From assembly GCF_014252295.1 (NCBI RefSeq), contig NZ_CP059215.1:352501-389510 (forward strand): a DNA stretch of 37,010 nucleotides, in the 5' to 3' direction. The translations under genes and the position numbers were made by a program. Shown here one piece after another: positions 1 through 11,240 of the stretch (the first letter of the stretch is position 1; each line of letters opens with the position of its first letter). The DNA comes from Blattabacterium cuenoti (lineage in GTDB: Bacteria; Bacteroidota; Bacteroidia; Flavobacteriales; Blattabacteriaceae). Below the pieces are notes generated by a model that saw nothing but the letters and a program-made list of their open reading frames with translations, did not search any database and was not told the origin of the DNA.

Positions 1-20
1 CCCCCCCTTTCTCTAAAAAA

Positions 21-94
21 TAGTCTCGCGCGGAATTGAACCGCGGACCTCTACATTATCAGTGTAGCGCTCTAACCATCTGAGCTACGAGACT
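21..94 (-). tRNA. tRNA-Ile (GAU) in the 16S-23S spacer
   Basis: Read on the minus strand, this 74-nt sequence folds as a complete cloverleaf. The acceptor arms AGTCTCG and CGAGACT pair fully, the D arm starts GCTC, the anticodon loop is CTGATAA (anticodon GAT) and the T loop is TTCAATT. The discriminator base is A and CCA is not encoded. It follows 16S on the same strand, the usual place for the spacer tRNA-Ile. A run of seven G (minus strand) begins about 14 nt further on and may be the start of the usual spacer tRNA-Ala, but the window ends there. Confidence 0.96.
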
Positions 95-223
95 GACATA
101 ATTATATAATTAATTAATCAATCTCTCTCTACCTCTATCTCTACTTCTACTTTTACTTTATAACTACTTTTAACTTTCTTAACTCTCTACTCTACTGTAG
201 ACTTCATGAATATTATTTTGAAG

Positions 224-234
224 AAAGCTTCTAG
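224..234 (-). other. 3' arm of 16S precursor processing stem
   Basis: AAAGCTTCTAG here is the exact reverse complement of CTAGAAGCTTT at 1864-1874, on the far side of 16S. An 11-bp stem closing the 16S precursor is the expected substrate for RNase III-type processing. That role is inferred from position. Confidence 0.65.
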
Positions 235-239
235 CTCAA

Positions 240-250
240 TATGCAAAGAA
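240..250 (-). promoter_or_regulatory. boxA-like antitermination site, spacer copy
   Basis: Plus-strand TATGCAAAGAA (minus strand TTCTTTGCATA) is repeated exactly at 1877-1887 upstream of 16S. One copy in the leader and one in the spacer, with a TTCTTTG core, matches boxA antitermination sites of rRNA operons, which in Bacteroidetes often read near GTTCTTTGACAT. Function is inferred. Confidence 0.45.
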
Positions 251-267
251 TTTTTTAAACTCTAAAA

Positions 268-1809
<1,542 letters not shown>

Positions 1810-1863
1810 AAAAATTAATGTCAAAGACACGAAAAACTTGTTAAAAATTCCACGATATTAAGT

Positions 1864-1874
1864 CTAGAAGCTTT
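1864..1874 (-). other. 5' arm of 16S precursor processing stem
   Basis: CTAGAAGCTTT pairs perfectly with AAAGCTTCTAG at 224-234, enclosing the whole of 16S. A second copy of this arm lies at 3865-3875 in the duplication, where it has no partner. Confidence 0.65.
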
Positions 1875-1876
1875 TT

Positions 1877-1887
1877 TATGCAAAGAA
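1877..1887 (-). promoter_or_regulatory. boxA-like antitermination site, 16S leader
   Basis: This is the leader copy of the 11-base direct repeat also present at 240-250, lying just outside the 16S processing stem. A second TCTTTGACATT motif on the minus strand (plus 1817-1830, reading GTGTCTTTGACATT) sits just before mature 16S and is closer to the Bacteroidetes form. Both are candidates only. Confidence 0.45.
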
Positions 1888-1913
1888 CAATAAAATAAAT
1901 TATTCCAAAAATG

Positions 1914-1921
1914 CAATTATA
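1914..1921 (-). promoter_or_regulatory. possible rRNA promoter -7 element
   Basis: Minus-strand TATAATTG is one mismatch from the Bacteroidetes -7 consensus TAnnTTTG and lies about 105 bases upstream of mature 16S, in the gap shared with divergent queA. A TTTG lies upstream, but the spacing of about 14 bases is short for the family, so the call is weak. The same sequence recurs at 3915-3922. Confidence 0.3.
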
Positions 1922-2012
1922 CGTTTTTTTTCTTACAAAAAAAGTTTTTATTGAAAAAAAATAACCTAATTTTATATGAAAATAGTGTACAAAAGCGTAA
2001 AATTCACAATTC

Positions 2013-3056
2013 ATGAGAACTTCAGATTTTGATTTCGTATCTCCTTCAGATCTTCTAGCAAAATTTCCTTCTCAAGAAAGGGACGAATCCAAATTAATGG
2101 TTATTCACAGAAAAAACAAAAAAATCGAACATAAATTTTTTAAAGACTTATACCAGTATTTTGAAGAAGGAGATACTTTTATTTTAAATAACACTAAAGT
2201 TTTTCCTGCAAGACTATTTGGTAATAAAGAAAAAACAGATGCTAAAATAGAAGTTTTTCTACTTCGAGAATTAGACCAAAAAGATAGAACTTGGGATGTT
2301 TTAGTTGATCCTGCAAGAAAAGTAAGAGTAGGAAATAAACTAAATTTTGGACATGGACTAACAGGAGAAGTCATAGATAACACAACTTCTAGAGGAAGGA
2401 TTTTACAACTTCATTTTAATGGAGACCACAAAGAGCTTATAAGAAAAATAAAAGAATTAGGAAAAACTCCACTTCCGAAATATATTAATAGACAACCAGA
2501 AAAAAATGATGAAAAACGTTATCAAACTATATATGCAAAAGAAGAAGGATCTGTAGCAGCACCAACTGCGGGATTACATTTTTCAAAACACTTATTAAAA
2601 AAATTGGAAATAAAAGGAATAAATTTAGTGGAAATAACTTTACACTTAGGATTAGGAAGTTTTTTCCCAGTAGAAGTAGAAGACATATCAAAACATAAAA
2701 TGGATTCTGAAAAATGTTTTATAAATGAAGAAACATGTCAAATTATAAATCATGCTATGAAAAAAAAAAAACGGATTTGTTCTGTAGGAACTTCTTCCAT
2801 GAGAGCAATAGAAAGTTCTGTTTCTTCTAATAAAAATTTAAATCCTTTTTTCGGATGGACTAATAAATTTATTTTTCCTCCATATAATTTTAACATAGCT
2901 AATTCCATGATTACAAATTTTCACATGCCAAAATCAACATTACTTATGATGACAGCAGCCTTTACAGGTTTTGAATTACTTATGAAAGCATATCAAATAG
3001 CAATTCAAAAAAAATATAGATTTTATTCTTATGGAGATGCTATGTTAATTTTATAA
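2013..3056 (+). CDS. queA: tRNA S-adenosylmethionine:ribosyltransferase-isomerase QueA, copy 1
   Basis: QueA moves the ribosyl part of S-adenosylmethionine onto preQ1 in tRNA, giving epoxyqueuosine at the wobble base of GUN anticodons. The protein has 347 residues, normal for the family. Clear family blocks are [10 protein letters not shown] (59-68), [11 protein letters not shown] (180-190), [13 protein letters not shown] (208-220), [11 protein letters not shown] (257-267) and [12 protein letters not shown] (302-313). The ATG at 2013 lies divergent from 16S with no clear ribosome-binding site. A run of 12 A at 2760-2771 (residues about 250-253) is prone to slippage. This copy is followed by only 9 bases of the next gene and then by a 16S fragment on the opposite strand, so it may be an assembly duplicate of the gene at 4014. 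Confidence 0.95.
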   Translation: MRTSDFDFVSPSDLLAKFPSQERDESKLMVIHRKNKKIEHKFFKDLYQYFEEGDTFILNNTKVFPARLFGNKEKTDAKIEVFLLRELDQKDRTWDVLVDPARKVRVGNKLNFGHGLTGEVIDNTTSRGRILQLHFNGDHKELIRKIKELGKTPLPKYINRQPEKNDEKRYQTIYAKEEGSVAAPTAGLHFSKHLLKKLEIKGINLVEITLHLGLGSFFPVEVEDISKHKMDSEKCFINEETCQIINHAMKKKKRICSVGTSSMRAIESSVSSNKNLNPFFGWTNKFIFPPYNFNIANSMITNFHMPKSTLLMMTAAFTGFELLMKAYQIAIQKKYRFYSYGDAMLIL

Positions 3057-3091
3057 AATGATCAAAAAATTTCATTAATGAAATTATGAAA

Positions 3092-3810
<719 letters not shown>

Positions 3811-4013
3811 AAAAATTAATGTCAAAGACACGAAAAACTTGTTAAAAATTCCACGATATTAAGTCTAGAAGCTTTTTTATGCAAAGAACAATAAAATAAA
3901 TTATTCCAAAAATGCAATTATACGTTTTTTTTCTTACAAAAAAAGTTTTTATTGAAAAAAAATAACCTAATTTTATATGAAAATAGTGTACAAAAGCGTA
4001 AAATTCACAATTC

Positions 4014-5057
4014 ATGAGAACTTCAGATTTTGATTTCGTATCTCCTTCAGATCTTCTAGCAAAATTTCCTTCTCAAGAAAGGGACGAATCCAAATTAATG
4101 GTTATTCACAGAAAAAACAAAAAAATCGAACATAAATTTTTTAAAGACTTATACCAGTATTTTGAAGAAGGAGATACTTTTATTTTAAATAACACTAAAG
4201 TTTTTCCTGCAAGACTATTTGGTAATAAAGAAAAAACAGATGCTAAAATAGAAGTTTTTCTACTTCGAGAATTAGACCAAAAAGATAGAACTTGGGATGT
4301 TTTAGTTGATCCTGCAAGAAAAGTAAGAGTAGGAAATAAACTAAATTTTGGACATGGACTAACAGGAGAAGTCATAGATAACACAACTTCTAGAGGAAGG
4401 ATTTTACAACTTCATTTTAATGGAGACCACAAAGAGCTTATAAGAAAAATAAAAGAATTAGGAAAAACTCCACTTCCGAAATATATTAATAGACAACCAG
4501 AAAAAAATGATGAAAAACGTTATCAAACTATATATGCAAAAGAAGAAGGATCTGTAGCAGCACCAACTGCGGGATTACATTTTTCAAAACACTTATTAAA
4601 AAAATTGGAAATAAAAGGAATAAATTTAGTGGAAATAACTTTACACTTAGGATTAGGAAGTTTTTTCCCAGTAGAAGTAGAAGACATATCAAAACATAAA
4701 ATGGATTCTGAAAAATGTTTTATAAATGAAGAAACATGTCAAATTATAAATCATGCTATGAAAAAAAAAAAACGGATTTGTTCTGTAGGAACTTCTTCCA
4801 TGAGAGCAATAGAAAGTTCTGTTTCTTCTAATAAAAATTTAAATCCTTTTTTCGGATGGACTAATAAATTTATTTTTCCTCCATATAATTTTAACATAGC
4901 TAATTCCATGATTACAAATTTTCACATGCCAAAATCAACATTACTTATGATGACAGCAGCCTTTACAGGTTTTGAATTACTTATGAAAGCATATCAAATA
5001 GCAATTCAAAAAAAATATAGATTTTATTCTTATGGAGATGCTATGTTAATTTTATAA
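4014..5057 (+). CDS. queA: tRNA S-adenosylmethionine:ribosyltransferase-isomerase QueA, copy 2
   Basis: This gene encodes the same 347-residue protein as the gene at 2013, with the same 12-A run at 4761-4772. It lies in the native downstream setting: 29 bases separate its stop from the prenyl synthase ATG at 5087, and topA follows. If only one copy exists in the genome, it has this right-hand context and the left-hand context of copy 1. With two identical copies no change in function is expected beyond dosage, because the upstream region is copied as well. Confidence 0.96.
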   Translation: MRTSDFDFVSPSDLLAKFPSQERDESKLMVIHRKNKKIEHKFFKDLYQYFEEGDTFILNNTKVFPARLFGNKEKTDAKIEVFLLRELDQKDRTWDVLVDPARKVRVGNKLNFGHGLTGEVIDNTTSRGRILQLHFNGDHKELIRKIKELGKTPLPKYINRQPEKNDEKRYQTIYAKEEGSVAAPTAGLHFSKHLLKKLEIKGINLVEITLHLGLGSFFPVEVEDISKHKMDSEKCFINEETCQIINHAMKKKKRICSVGTSSMRAIESSVSSNKNLNPFFGWTNKFIFPPYNFNIANSMITNFHMPKSTLLMMTAAFTGFELLMKAYQIAIQKKYRFYSYGDAMLIL

Positions 5058-5086
5058 AATGATCAAAAAATTTCATTAATGAAATT

Positions 5087-6064
5087 ATGAAAATCATCTT
5101 AGAAAAAGTAAAAATACCCATAAAAAAAGAAATTAAAGAATTTGAAAAACAATTTTTTAACCTAATTAAAAGCAATATTTTTCTTATAAATAAAATTACT
5201 CATTATATTATTCATAGAAAAGGAAAATTAATTCGTCCTATATTTGTTTTTCTAATAGCAAAAATGTTAGGAAATATACAGAAAAAAACATATCATACAG
5301 CTTGTTTAATAGAATTAATACATACAGCTACACTTGTTCATGATGATGTCATAGATAATAGTTCTCTTCGTCGTGGATCACTTTCCATAAATGCTATATG
5401 GAAAAATAAAATAGCCGTGTTAATAGGAGATTATTTACTTTCGAAAAGTCTTTTATTAGCTACAAATAACAATTATCAAGATCTCCTAAAAATAATTTGT
5501 AAAACTATTAAAAACATGAGTAAAGGAGAATTATTACAAATGGAAAAATCTAAAAGCATAGATATTACCGAAAAAATTTATAATCAAATTATTTATTATA
5601 AAACAGCAAGTTTAATCGCTGCTTCTTGTGAATGTGGAGCTCGTTCAGTTAATACTGATGAAAAAACAGCATTAAAAATGAGAAAATTTGGAATTTTTAC
5701 TGGTATAGCTTTCCAAATAAAAGATGATTTATTTGATTATGAAGAAAAAAACAATAATTTTACAGGAAAACCTATAGGAATTGATATAAAAGAAGGAAAA
5801 ATAACACTTCCACTCATTTATACAATTCAAAATGCTTCTAAAAAGGATCAAGAATGGATATTAAATTCCATAAAAAATTATGACGAAGAAAAAAGATATC
5901 AAATAATTGATTATGTAAAAAAATATGGAGGATTAAAATATGCTACTAAAAAAATGATAGAATTTCGTAACAGTGCATTAAAGATTTTAGAACTTTACCC
6001 AGAAGGGTCTATTAAAAATGCATTAAAAATAATGGTAAATTTCATCGTTGAAAGAAATCGATAA
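5087..6064 (+). CDS. long-chain all-trans polyprenyl diphosphate synthase
   Basis: Head-to-tail prenyltransferase that extends farnesyl-type primers with isopentenyl diphosphate. The 325-residue protein has both Asp-rich motifs: first DDVID (86-90) with RRG close behind (95-97), and second DDLFD (213-217) after KTASL (172-176). The residue five before the first motif is Ala81; small residues there allow long products, so it resembles the octaprenyl/heptaprenyl type (IspB-like) and not short-chain FPP synthase. With a men cluster in the same window, the likely product is the menaquinone side chain. It follows queA by 29 bases and precedes topA by 10, suggesting one transcription unit. The exact chain length cannot be read from sequence. 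Confidence 0.9.
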   Translation: MKIILEKVKIPIKKEIKEFEKQFFNLIKSNIFLINKITHYIIHRKGKLIRPIFVFLIAKMLGNIQKKTYHTACLIELIHTATLVHDDVIDNSSLRRGSLSINAIWKNKIAVLIGDYLLSKSLLLATNNNYQDLLKIICKTIKNMSKGELLQMEKSKSIDITEKIYNQIIYYKTASLIAASCECGARSVNTDEKTALKMRKFGIFTGIAFQIKDDLFDYEEKNNNFTGKPIGIDIKEGKITLPLIYTIQNASKKDQEWILNSIKNYDEEKRYQIIDYVKKYGGLKYATKKMIEFRNSALKILELYPEGSIKNALKIMVNFIVERNR

Positions 6065-6074
6065 AACCTTTTTA

Positions 6075-8177
6075 ATGAGAGAAAATTTAGTTATTGTAGA
6101 ATCTCCAACAAAGGCATGTACCATTCAAATGTTTTTGGGAGAAAATTATTATGTAGTATCTAGTTATGGACATATTATAGATCTTCCAGAAAAAGAAATA
6201 GGAGTTAAAATAAAAGAAAACTTCGAACCTAATTATGTCGTTTTATCCAAAAAAAAAAAAATAGTTCAGAATTTAAAAGAATTAATAAAAAACTATAAAA
6301 TTATATGGCTTGCTTCTGATGAAGATCGTGAAGGTGAAGCTATTGCTTACCAAATTTATAAGACTTTTAACATACCAGAAAAAAAATATAGAAGAATAGT
6401 TTTTCACGAAATTACAAGAAAAGCAATTTTATATGCTATAAAAAACCCTAGATCTATTAATTATAATTTAGTTTACGCTCAACAAGCAAGACGAATTTTA
6501 GACAGACTAGTAGGATTTAAATTGTCTCCTGTTTTATGGAAAAAAATAAAAAGAGGATTATCTGCAGGTAGAGTTCAATCTGCTGCGGTTAAACTTATAG
6601 TAGAACGTGAGAAAAAAATACAAAAATTTATTCCTTCATTGGATTATCAAATATATGGATTTTTCGAAAATGAGGAAAAAACAGTTTTCAAAGCAAAATT
6701 AGAGAAAAAAATTAAAGATAAAGATAAAACAAAAAACATTTTATCGTTATGTATTGATAGTATATTTATAGTAAATAAGATTGATATCAAATACGAAAAA
6801 AAAAGTCCTCCACCACCATTTACAACATCTTCTTTGCAACAAGAAGCTTGTAAGAAATTAAATTTTTCCATATCAAAAACCATGTTTTTGGCTCAAAAAT
6901 TATATGAAAAAGGATTCATTACGTATATACGGACAGATAGCACAATCTTATCAAAGGATATTTTATCAGAAATAAAAAACTATATACTTTCTTCGTATGG
7001 AGAAAAATATTTATCTGTAAAAGAATTTTCTAAAAGAAAAAAATTTTCTCAAGAAGCACACGAATCTATTCATCCTACTATTATTAAAAATGTGAATGAA
7101 AATTATTTAGAATCTTTAGATATTTTTCAAAAACAACTTTATCAACTTATATGGGAACGTACTATTATGGGACAAATGATAGGTTCTACTATTGAAAATA
7201 AATATTTTTATATTAAATCTTCTAATTTTAATGATTTTTTTATATATATAAAAAAAACCATTTTATTTGACGGATTTTTAAAAATTGCAAACAAGAATAA
7301 AAAAGAAAAGTCTTCTATTTTAGAAATGAAAAAAGGATCTATCCTTAATAGAAAGGATATTTTAGCTAAGCAAATTTTTTCGACTAAAATACATAGATAT
7401 AATGAGGCTTCTTTAGTAAATAACTTAGAAAAGTTAGGAATAGGGAGACCATCAACTTATGTTCCTATTATATCTACTATTCAAAAAAGAAATTATGTAA
7501 ACATACAAAAAATTACGAAAAAAACAGAAACAAGAAAAAATTTTCTTTTAAAAGAAAACTCTCTTCTTGAAGAAGAAGAAATAATTACTGAATTTGAGAA
7601 AAATAAATTATTTCCTACAGAAATAGGAGTATTAACTACTCATTTTCTAAAAAAAAATTTCGGAGAAATAGTAGATTACGATTTTACAGCAAATTTAGAA
7701 AAAAGTTTTGATGATATAGCTAATGGAAAAGAATCATGGATTAAAATCGTTAAAAATTTTTATAATAAATTCCATCAAAAAATACAATATGTGAAAGAAC
7801 ATGTAGATAAAATTAAAAAAGAATATTTTCTTGGAATTGATCCTAAATCTAAAAAAAAAATTTTCGCAAAAATTGCTCGTTTTGGAGCAATTATTCAACT
7901 GGGAGAATTTAAAGGAAAAGATAAACCTAAATTTTCTCCTTTATTAAATAGTCAAAAAATAAATACCATTTCACTTACAGAAGCTTTAAAAATTCTTGAA
8001 TTACCAAAATCCTTAGGTTTTTTTGAGAAAGAAGAAGTACTCTTAAAAATAAACAAATACAATATTTATTTAAAATATAAAAATCAATTTATTCCAATTG
8101 AAGAAAATATGTTCTTTAACTCATCTAAGTTAGAATTAGAACAAGCTATTGACATAATTAAAAATAAAAATAACTAA
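6075..8177 (+). CDS. topA: DNA topoisomerase I (type IA)
   Basis: Relaxes negative supercoils by single-strand passage. I take the ATG at 6075 (700 residues); an in-frame TTG at 6048 would overlap the previous gene. The TOPRIM domain starts at once, with the catalytic Glu in VESPTKA (Glu9) and DEDREGE (82-88). LSAGRVQSAAVKLIVERE (162-179) and the active-site Tyr284 in TYIRTDS follow. The C-terminal region has partial repeats of the type found in Bacteroidetes TopA, but no CxxC pairs, so the zinc ribbons of the E. coli enzyme are absent. The protein is shorter than free-living relatives, as expected in a reduced genome. A run of 13 A lies at 6249-6261, early enough that slippage would truncate the product. 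Confidence 0.96.
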   Translation: MRENLVIVESPTKACTIQMFLGENYYVVSSYGHIIDLPEKEIGVKIKENFEPNYVVLSKKKKIVQNLKELIKNYKIIWLASDEDREGEAIAYQIYKTFNIPEKKYRRIVFHEITRKAILYAIKNPRSINYNLVYAQQARRILDRLVGFKLSPVLWKKIKRGLSAGRVQSAAVKLIVEREKKIQKFIPSLDYQIYGFFENEEKTVFKAKLEKKIKDKDKTKNILSLCIDSIFIVNKIDIKYEKKSPPPPFTTSSLQQEACKKLNFSISKTMFLAQKLYEKGFITYIRTDSTILSKDILSEIKNYILSSYGEKYLSVKEFSKRKKFSQEAHESIHPTIIKNVNENYLESLDIFQKQLYQLIWERTIMGQMIGSTIENKYFYIKSSNFNDFFIYIKKTILFDGFLKIANKNKKEKSSILEMKKGSILNRKDILAKQIFSTKIHRYNEASLVNNLEKLGIGRPSTYVPIISTIQKRNYVNIQKITKKTETRKNFLLKENSLLEEEEIITEFEKNKLFPTEIGVLTTHFLKKNFGEIVDYDFTANLEKSFDDIANGKESWIKIVKNFYNKFHQKIQYVKEHVDKIKKEYFLGIDPKSKKKIFAKIARFGAIIQLGEFKGKDKPKFSPLLNSQKINTISLTEALKILELPKSLGFFEKEEVLLKINKYNIYLKYKNQFIPIEENMFFNSSKLELEQAIDIIKNKNN

Positions 8178-8196
8178 TTCCATACAAATATTAGAA

Positions 8197-8619
8197 TTAA
8201 CCGTCAAAATATCTTTGATTCAAATAAGTAGTTGGATAAGCTTGATCATGACCTGTTCTTCTAACATGATCTAAATATTTTGGAATATAAGATAAAGCTT
8301 TTACTCTGTCAGATAATGTCATTCTATTCCATAAATTTTCAGCCATTTTTTTTTTCCCCACTTTATATCTATAATCGGTCCAGAAACGATTAAAAGATAA
8401 ATCTGCAGGTATTTCTTCTATAGAAAAAACATCTCTTACATTTCTCATTTTATTGATTATAGATTCATTATAAGGTAAATATTTACCAATCCATACATAA
8501 TGTGATAAAGAAAGTTTTTCAGGAAAAATTACTTCCCTTAGAAAACCATTGAAATCATATTTAAATATGATTTCTCCAGATACAAAACGACTTCTAAATA
8601 TATATTGTTTACCTCTCAT
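8197..8619 (-). CDS. conserved hypothetical protein with phage-type C-terminal motif
   Basis: A 140-residue protein without signal peptide or membrane segment. I do not know its function. The N-terminal half (FRSRFVSGEIIFKYDFNGFL) looks like a small beta-rich unit. The C-terminal half carries a recognisable pattern: FNRFWTDYRYKVGKK (about 76-90), then W, a DR..AL.YIPKYL stretch, and TYLNQRYFDG at the very end. The pattern F..FW..Y..K.GKK..A...W ... R..AL..... ... TYLN.R.F is common at the C-terminus of phage replication-related and uncharacterised proteins, and I recall similar full-length proteins in other Bacteroidetes. It is convergent with topA (19-base gap). Intact coding and typical codon use suggest it is retained and not decaying. 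Confidence 0.8.
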   Translation of the reverse strand: MRGKQYIFRSRFVSGEIIFKYDFNGFLREVIFPEKLSLSHYVWIGKYLPYNESIINKMRNVRDVFSIEEIPADLSFNRFWTDYRYKVGKKKMAENLWNRMTLSDRVKALSYIPKYLDHVRRTGHDQAYPTTYLNQRYFDG

Positions 8620-8939
8620 TACTGTTTATTTCATCAGAATGAATTATTAATTAATCTTTTAATAGATAAACTCTTATCTTAATTAAGTAGTTAAGAATAC
8701 AAATTATTAACTATTTTAGTTAATGATGAAATTTTTAAAAAAATATTTCACATAATTTTTTTATTTATTAATGAATTAGTACGAAATATTATGTTTATCA
8801 ATTTAATTTTTTATTAATGTAAATACAATAAATTTTAAAAGTTTATAAATGCGGTACAGAAGTTATGGATTTTTATTTTATAAAAAATGGATTTATAATA
8901 TCTTTTTTTACACATTTTTTAATGTTTTAAATTTATAAT
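8620..8939. other. 320-base intergenic region
   Basis: Separates the hypothetical gene (minus) from rsmI (plus), so it should hold two divergent promoters. It is almost pure A/T and I cannot point to a convincing promoter. One hairpin is clear: TTAACTA (8707-8713) pairs with TAGTTAA (8717-8723). A 29-codon open frame from 8849 to 8938 ends 1 base before rsmI, with no recognisable similarity. No sign of a decayed larger gene. Confidence 0.6.
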
Positions 8940-9605
8940 ATGTTATATATTGTTCCTACTCCTATAGGTAACCTAGAGGACTTTACTTTCAGAGGATTAC
9001 GTATCTTAAAAGAGGTTGATTTAATTTTGGTAGAGAGTTATAAAGTTTCTAAAAAACTATTAAAATTTTATAATATTACAACTCAAACAAATAAATATCA
9101 TATTTATAATGAACATAAAAGAATTCCTCATCTTATAAAAAAAATCAAGAAAGGAATAAAATTAGCATTAATATCTAACGCAGGAACTCCAAGTATATCT
9201 GATCCGGGATTTTTATTAATTAAGTATTGTATTAATAATTCTATTCCTGTGGAATGTTTACCTGGACCTACAGCTTTAATTCCAGCATTAGTCAATTCAG
9301 GGTTGTCTATCAATGAATTTACTTTTATTGGATTTTTACCAAAAAAAAAAAGAAGAAGTAAATTGGAAATTTTATCAAAAGAAAATAGAACTATTGTTTT
9401 CTACGAATCTCCTCATAGATTATTAAAAACATTAAAAGAAATAAAATATTTTTTTGGAATGCAAAGAAACATTGCTATTTGTAAAGAAATATCCAAATTT
9501 TTCCAAAATACATTAAGAGGAAATATAGAAATAATAATTTCACATTACGAAAATGTCGAAAATATATTAGGAGAATATACTATCATTATTGAAAAAAACA
9601 ACTAA
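8940..9605 (+). CDS. rsmI: 16S rRNA (cytidine-1402 2'-O)-methyltransferase
   Basis: Transfers methyl from S-adenosylmethionine to the 2'-O of C1402 in the ribosomal P-site region of 16S. The 221-residue protein is a tetrapyrrole-methylase-fold enzyme. The N-terminal YIVPTPIGNLEDFTFRGL (3-20) and the SNAGTPSISDPG loop (79-90) bind the methyl donor, and CLPGPTALIPAL (106-117) and FYESPHRL follow; all are signature blocks of RsmI. A run of 11 A at 9341-9351 encodes the lysines after GFLP. It overlaps the end of convergent asd by 3 bases (9603-9605). Confidence 0.95.
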   Translation: MLYIVPTPIGNLEDFTFRGLRILKEVDLILVESYKVSKKLLKFYNITTQTNKYHIYNEHKRIPHLIKKIKKGIKLALISNAGTPSISDPGFLLIKYCINNSIPVECLPGPTALIPALVNSGLSINEFTFIGFLPKKKRRSKLEILSKENRTIVFYESPHRLLKTLKEIKYFFGMQRNIAICKEISKFFQNTLRGNIEIIISHYENVENILGEYTIIIEKNN

Positions 9606-10597
9606 ATATAATTTTCTTTCATTATATACTCTGCAATTTGAATAGCATTTGTTGCAGATCCTTTCCGGAGATTATCGGATACTATCCACATATTTATAGA
9701 ATTTTTAAATGAGAAGTCTTTTCGTATTCTACCAACAAAAACTTCATCTTTTTTGTGCGCATATAATGGCATAGGATAAATGTTCTTTTTCGGATTATCT
9801 TGAACAATAATTCCTTTTGTTTTATGCAAAATTTTATATATATGATTTATATCAGGTTTATTTTCAAATGTAATATTTACACTTTCTGAGTGTCCACCTA
9901 TTACAGGAACACGTGCTGCTGTAGCAGTAATAGCTATATCTTTATTATTCATTATTTTTTTTGTTTCCTTTATTAATTTCAATTCCTCTATTGTATAACC
10001 ATCTTTGGAAAAAGAGTCACAATGAGGTAAAACATTCTGATGAATAGAATATGGATAAATTTTACAAACATTCTTAGTCTTTCCCTCTTTTTCTTGATTT
10101 AGTTGATCTAAAGCTTTTTTACCAGTTCCTGTTACTGATTGATAAGTAGAAACAATTACTCTATGTATTTTATATTCTAAATGTAATGGAAATAAAACCA
10201 TTACTAATTGTATTGTAGAACAATTTGGATTAGCGATAATCTTATCACTTTTTTCTAAACAAGAAGCATTCACTTCAGGAACAATTAATTTTTTTGTAGG
10301 ATCCATTCTCCATGCAGAAGAATTATCTATGACAGTTGATCCTATTTTTACAAATCTAGGAGCCCATTCTTTTGATATACTTGAACCTGCTGAAAATAAA
10401 ACAATATTCGGTTTTTTTAATAATAACTTATTCAAGTCAATGACTTTATATACTCTTCCTTTAAAAGAAAATTCTCTTCCAACAGATTTCTCAGAAGCAG
10501 AAATATACAATTCCTCCAATGGAAAATTTCTTTTTTCTAAGACATCTATCATTACACGTCCTACTAAACCAGTAACTCCTACTACTCCTAGTTTCAT
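9602..10597 (-). CDS. asd: aspartate-semialdehyde dehydrogenase
   Basis: Reduces aspartyl phosphate to aspartate semialdehyde with NADPH, the branch point to diaminopimelate/lysine, threonine and methionine. The 331-residue protein has the N-terminal nucleotide-binding GVTGLVGRVM (7-16), DNSSAWRMDP (91-100), the active-site Cys126 in ANPNCST, and His236 in PVIGGHSESV. Length is typical. The stop codon overlaps that of rsmI on the other strand. The start faces gmk across a 66-base divergent gap, which must contain both promoters. The diaminopimelate made through this enzyme fits the peptidoglycan genes elsewhere in the window. Confidence 0.96.
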   Translation of the reverse strand: MKLGVVGVTGLVGRVMIDVLEKRNFPLEELYISASEKSVGREFSFKGRVYKVIDLNKLLLKKPNIVLFSAGSSISKEWAPRFVKIGSTVIDNSSAWRMDPTKKLIVPEVNASCLEKSDKIIANPNCSTIQLVMVLFPLHLEYKIHRVIVSTYQSVTGTGKKALDQLNQEKEGKTKNVCKIYPYSIHQNVLPHCDSFSKDGYTIEELKLIKETKKIMNNKDIAITATAARVPVIGGHSESVNITFENKPDINHIYKILHKTKGIIVQDNPKKNIYPMPLYAHKKDEVFVGRIRKDFSFKNSINMWIVSDNLRKGSATNAIQIAEYIMKENYI

Positions 10598-10663
10598 ATG
10601 AATTTTTATAAAAATTTAATTTCCCATTAGTAACTAACAAAGTTAGTAAATTATAAGTATAAA

Positions 10664-11239
10664 ATGAAAAAAGGTAAAATGATCATTTTATCTGGTCCTT
10701 CTGGATCTGGTAAAACTACTATTTCTCATTGTTTACTTTCAAAATTTCCAGACTTGAAATTTTCTATATCATGTACTACACGATCAATTAGAAATAATGA
10801 GAAACATGGAAGGGACTATTATTTTGTATCCATAAATAATTTTATCTCTAAAATGAAAAAATATCAATTTGCGGAGTGGGAAGAAGTTTATCCTAAACTA
10901 TTTTATGGAACTTTGAAAAAAGAAATTTTAAGAATTTGGGAATCTAACAAACATGTTTTGTTTGATGTAGATGTCAAAGGAGGATTGAGCTTAAAAAAAC
11001 AATATCCAGATAATTCTTTATCTATATTTATTATGGCAAATTCTATAAAAATTTTAAAAGAAAGACTTTTAATAAGAAATTCTGAAACATCATATGATCA
11101 GATAAATACACGTATAAATAAAGCAAAAAAAGAAAATCTTTCTGCTAAGAAATTTGACTTTATTTTATTTAATACTGATTTGTTTCAGACAAAAAAAAAA
11201 GCAATTCAAATTGTTCACAATTTTATTTATGGAAAATAA
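10664..11239 (+). CDS. gmk: guanylate kinase
   Basis: Phosphorylates GMP to GDP with ATP. The 191-residue protein has the P-loop GPSGSGKTT at 11-19, the GMP-binding CTTRSIRNNEKHGRDYYFVS block (about 37-56; Arg and Tyr residues conserved) and DVDVKGGLSLKKQYP (about 100-114). Length is normal. The last codons run into the U-tract that follows the structured RNA candidate on the opposite strand. A run of 10 A lies at 11191-11200 near the C-terminus. Confidence 0.96.
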   Translation: MKKGKMIILSGPSGSGKTTISHCLLSKFPDLKFSISCTTRSIRNNEKHGRDYYFVSINNFISKMKKYQFAEWEEVYPKLFYGTLKKEILRIWESNKHVLFDVDVKGGLSLKKQYPDNSLSIFIMANSIKILKERLLIRNSETSYDQINTRINKAKKENLSAKKFDFILFNTDLFQTKKKAIQIVHNFIYGK

Positions 11240-11240
11240 A

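Larger units (their letters stand above)
95..267 (-). other. 16S to tRNA-Ile spacer with pyrimidine/purine tract
   Basis: The transcribed spacer between the 16S 3' end and tRNA-Ile. On the plus strand, about 119-195 is an imperfect CT-rich tract (CTCTCT, ACCTCT, ACTTCT, ACTTTT steps), so the rRNA precursor carries a long GA-rich, probably unstructured stretch. The part next to 16S holds one arm of the 16S processing stem (224-234) and a boxA-like copy (240-250). No gene is visible. Confidence 0.8.

Noticed and set aside
1-7. Start of a spacer tRNA-Ala (seven G on the minus strand)
   Set aside because: Position and G run fit, but only seven bases are visible; not enough to annotate.
6048-6074. 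TTG start for topA at 6048, adding nine residues
   Set aside because: It overlaps the prenyl synthase end, and the ATG at 6075 puts the TOPRIM Glu at position 9, as in E. coli TopA.
8849-8938. 29-codon frame ending 1 base before rsmI (MRYRSYGFLFYKK...)
   Set aside because: Too short, aromatic-rich through A/T content, and without similarity I can name; chance is the simplest reading.
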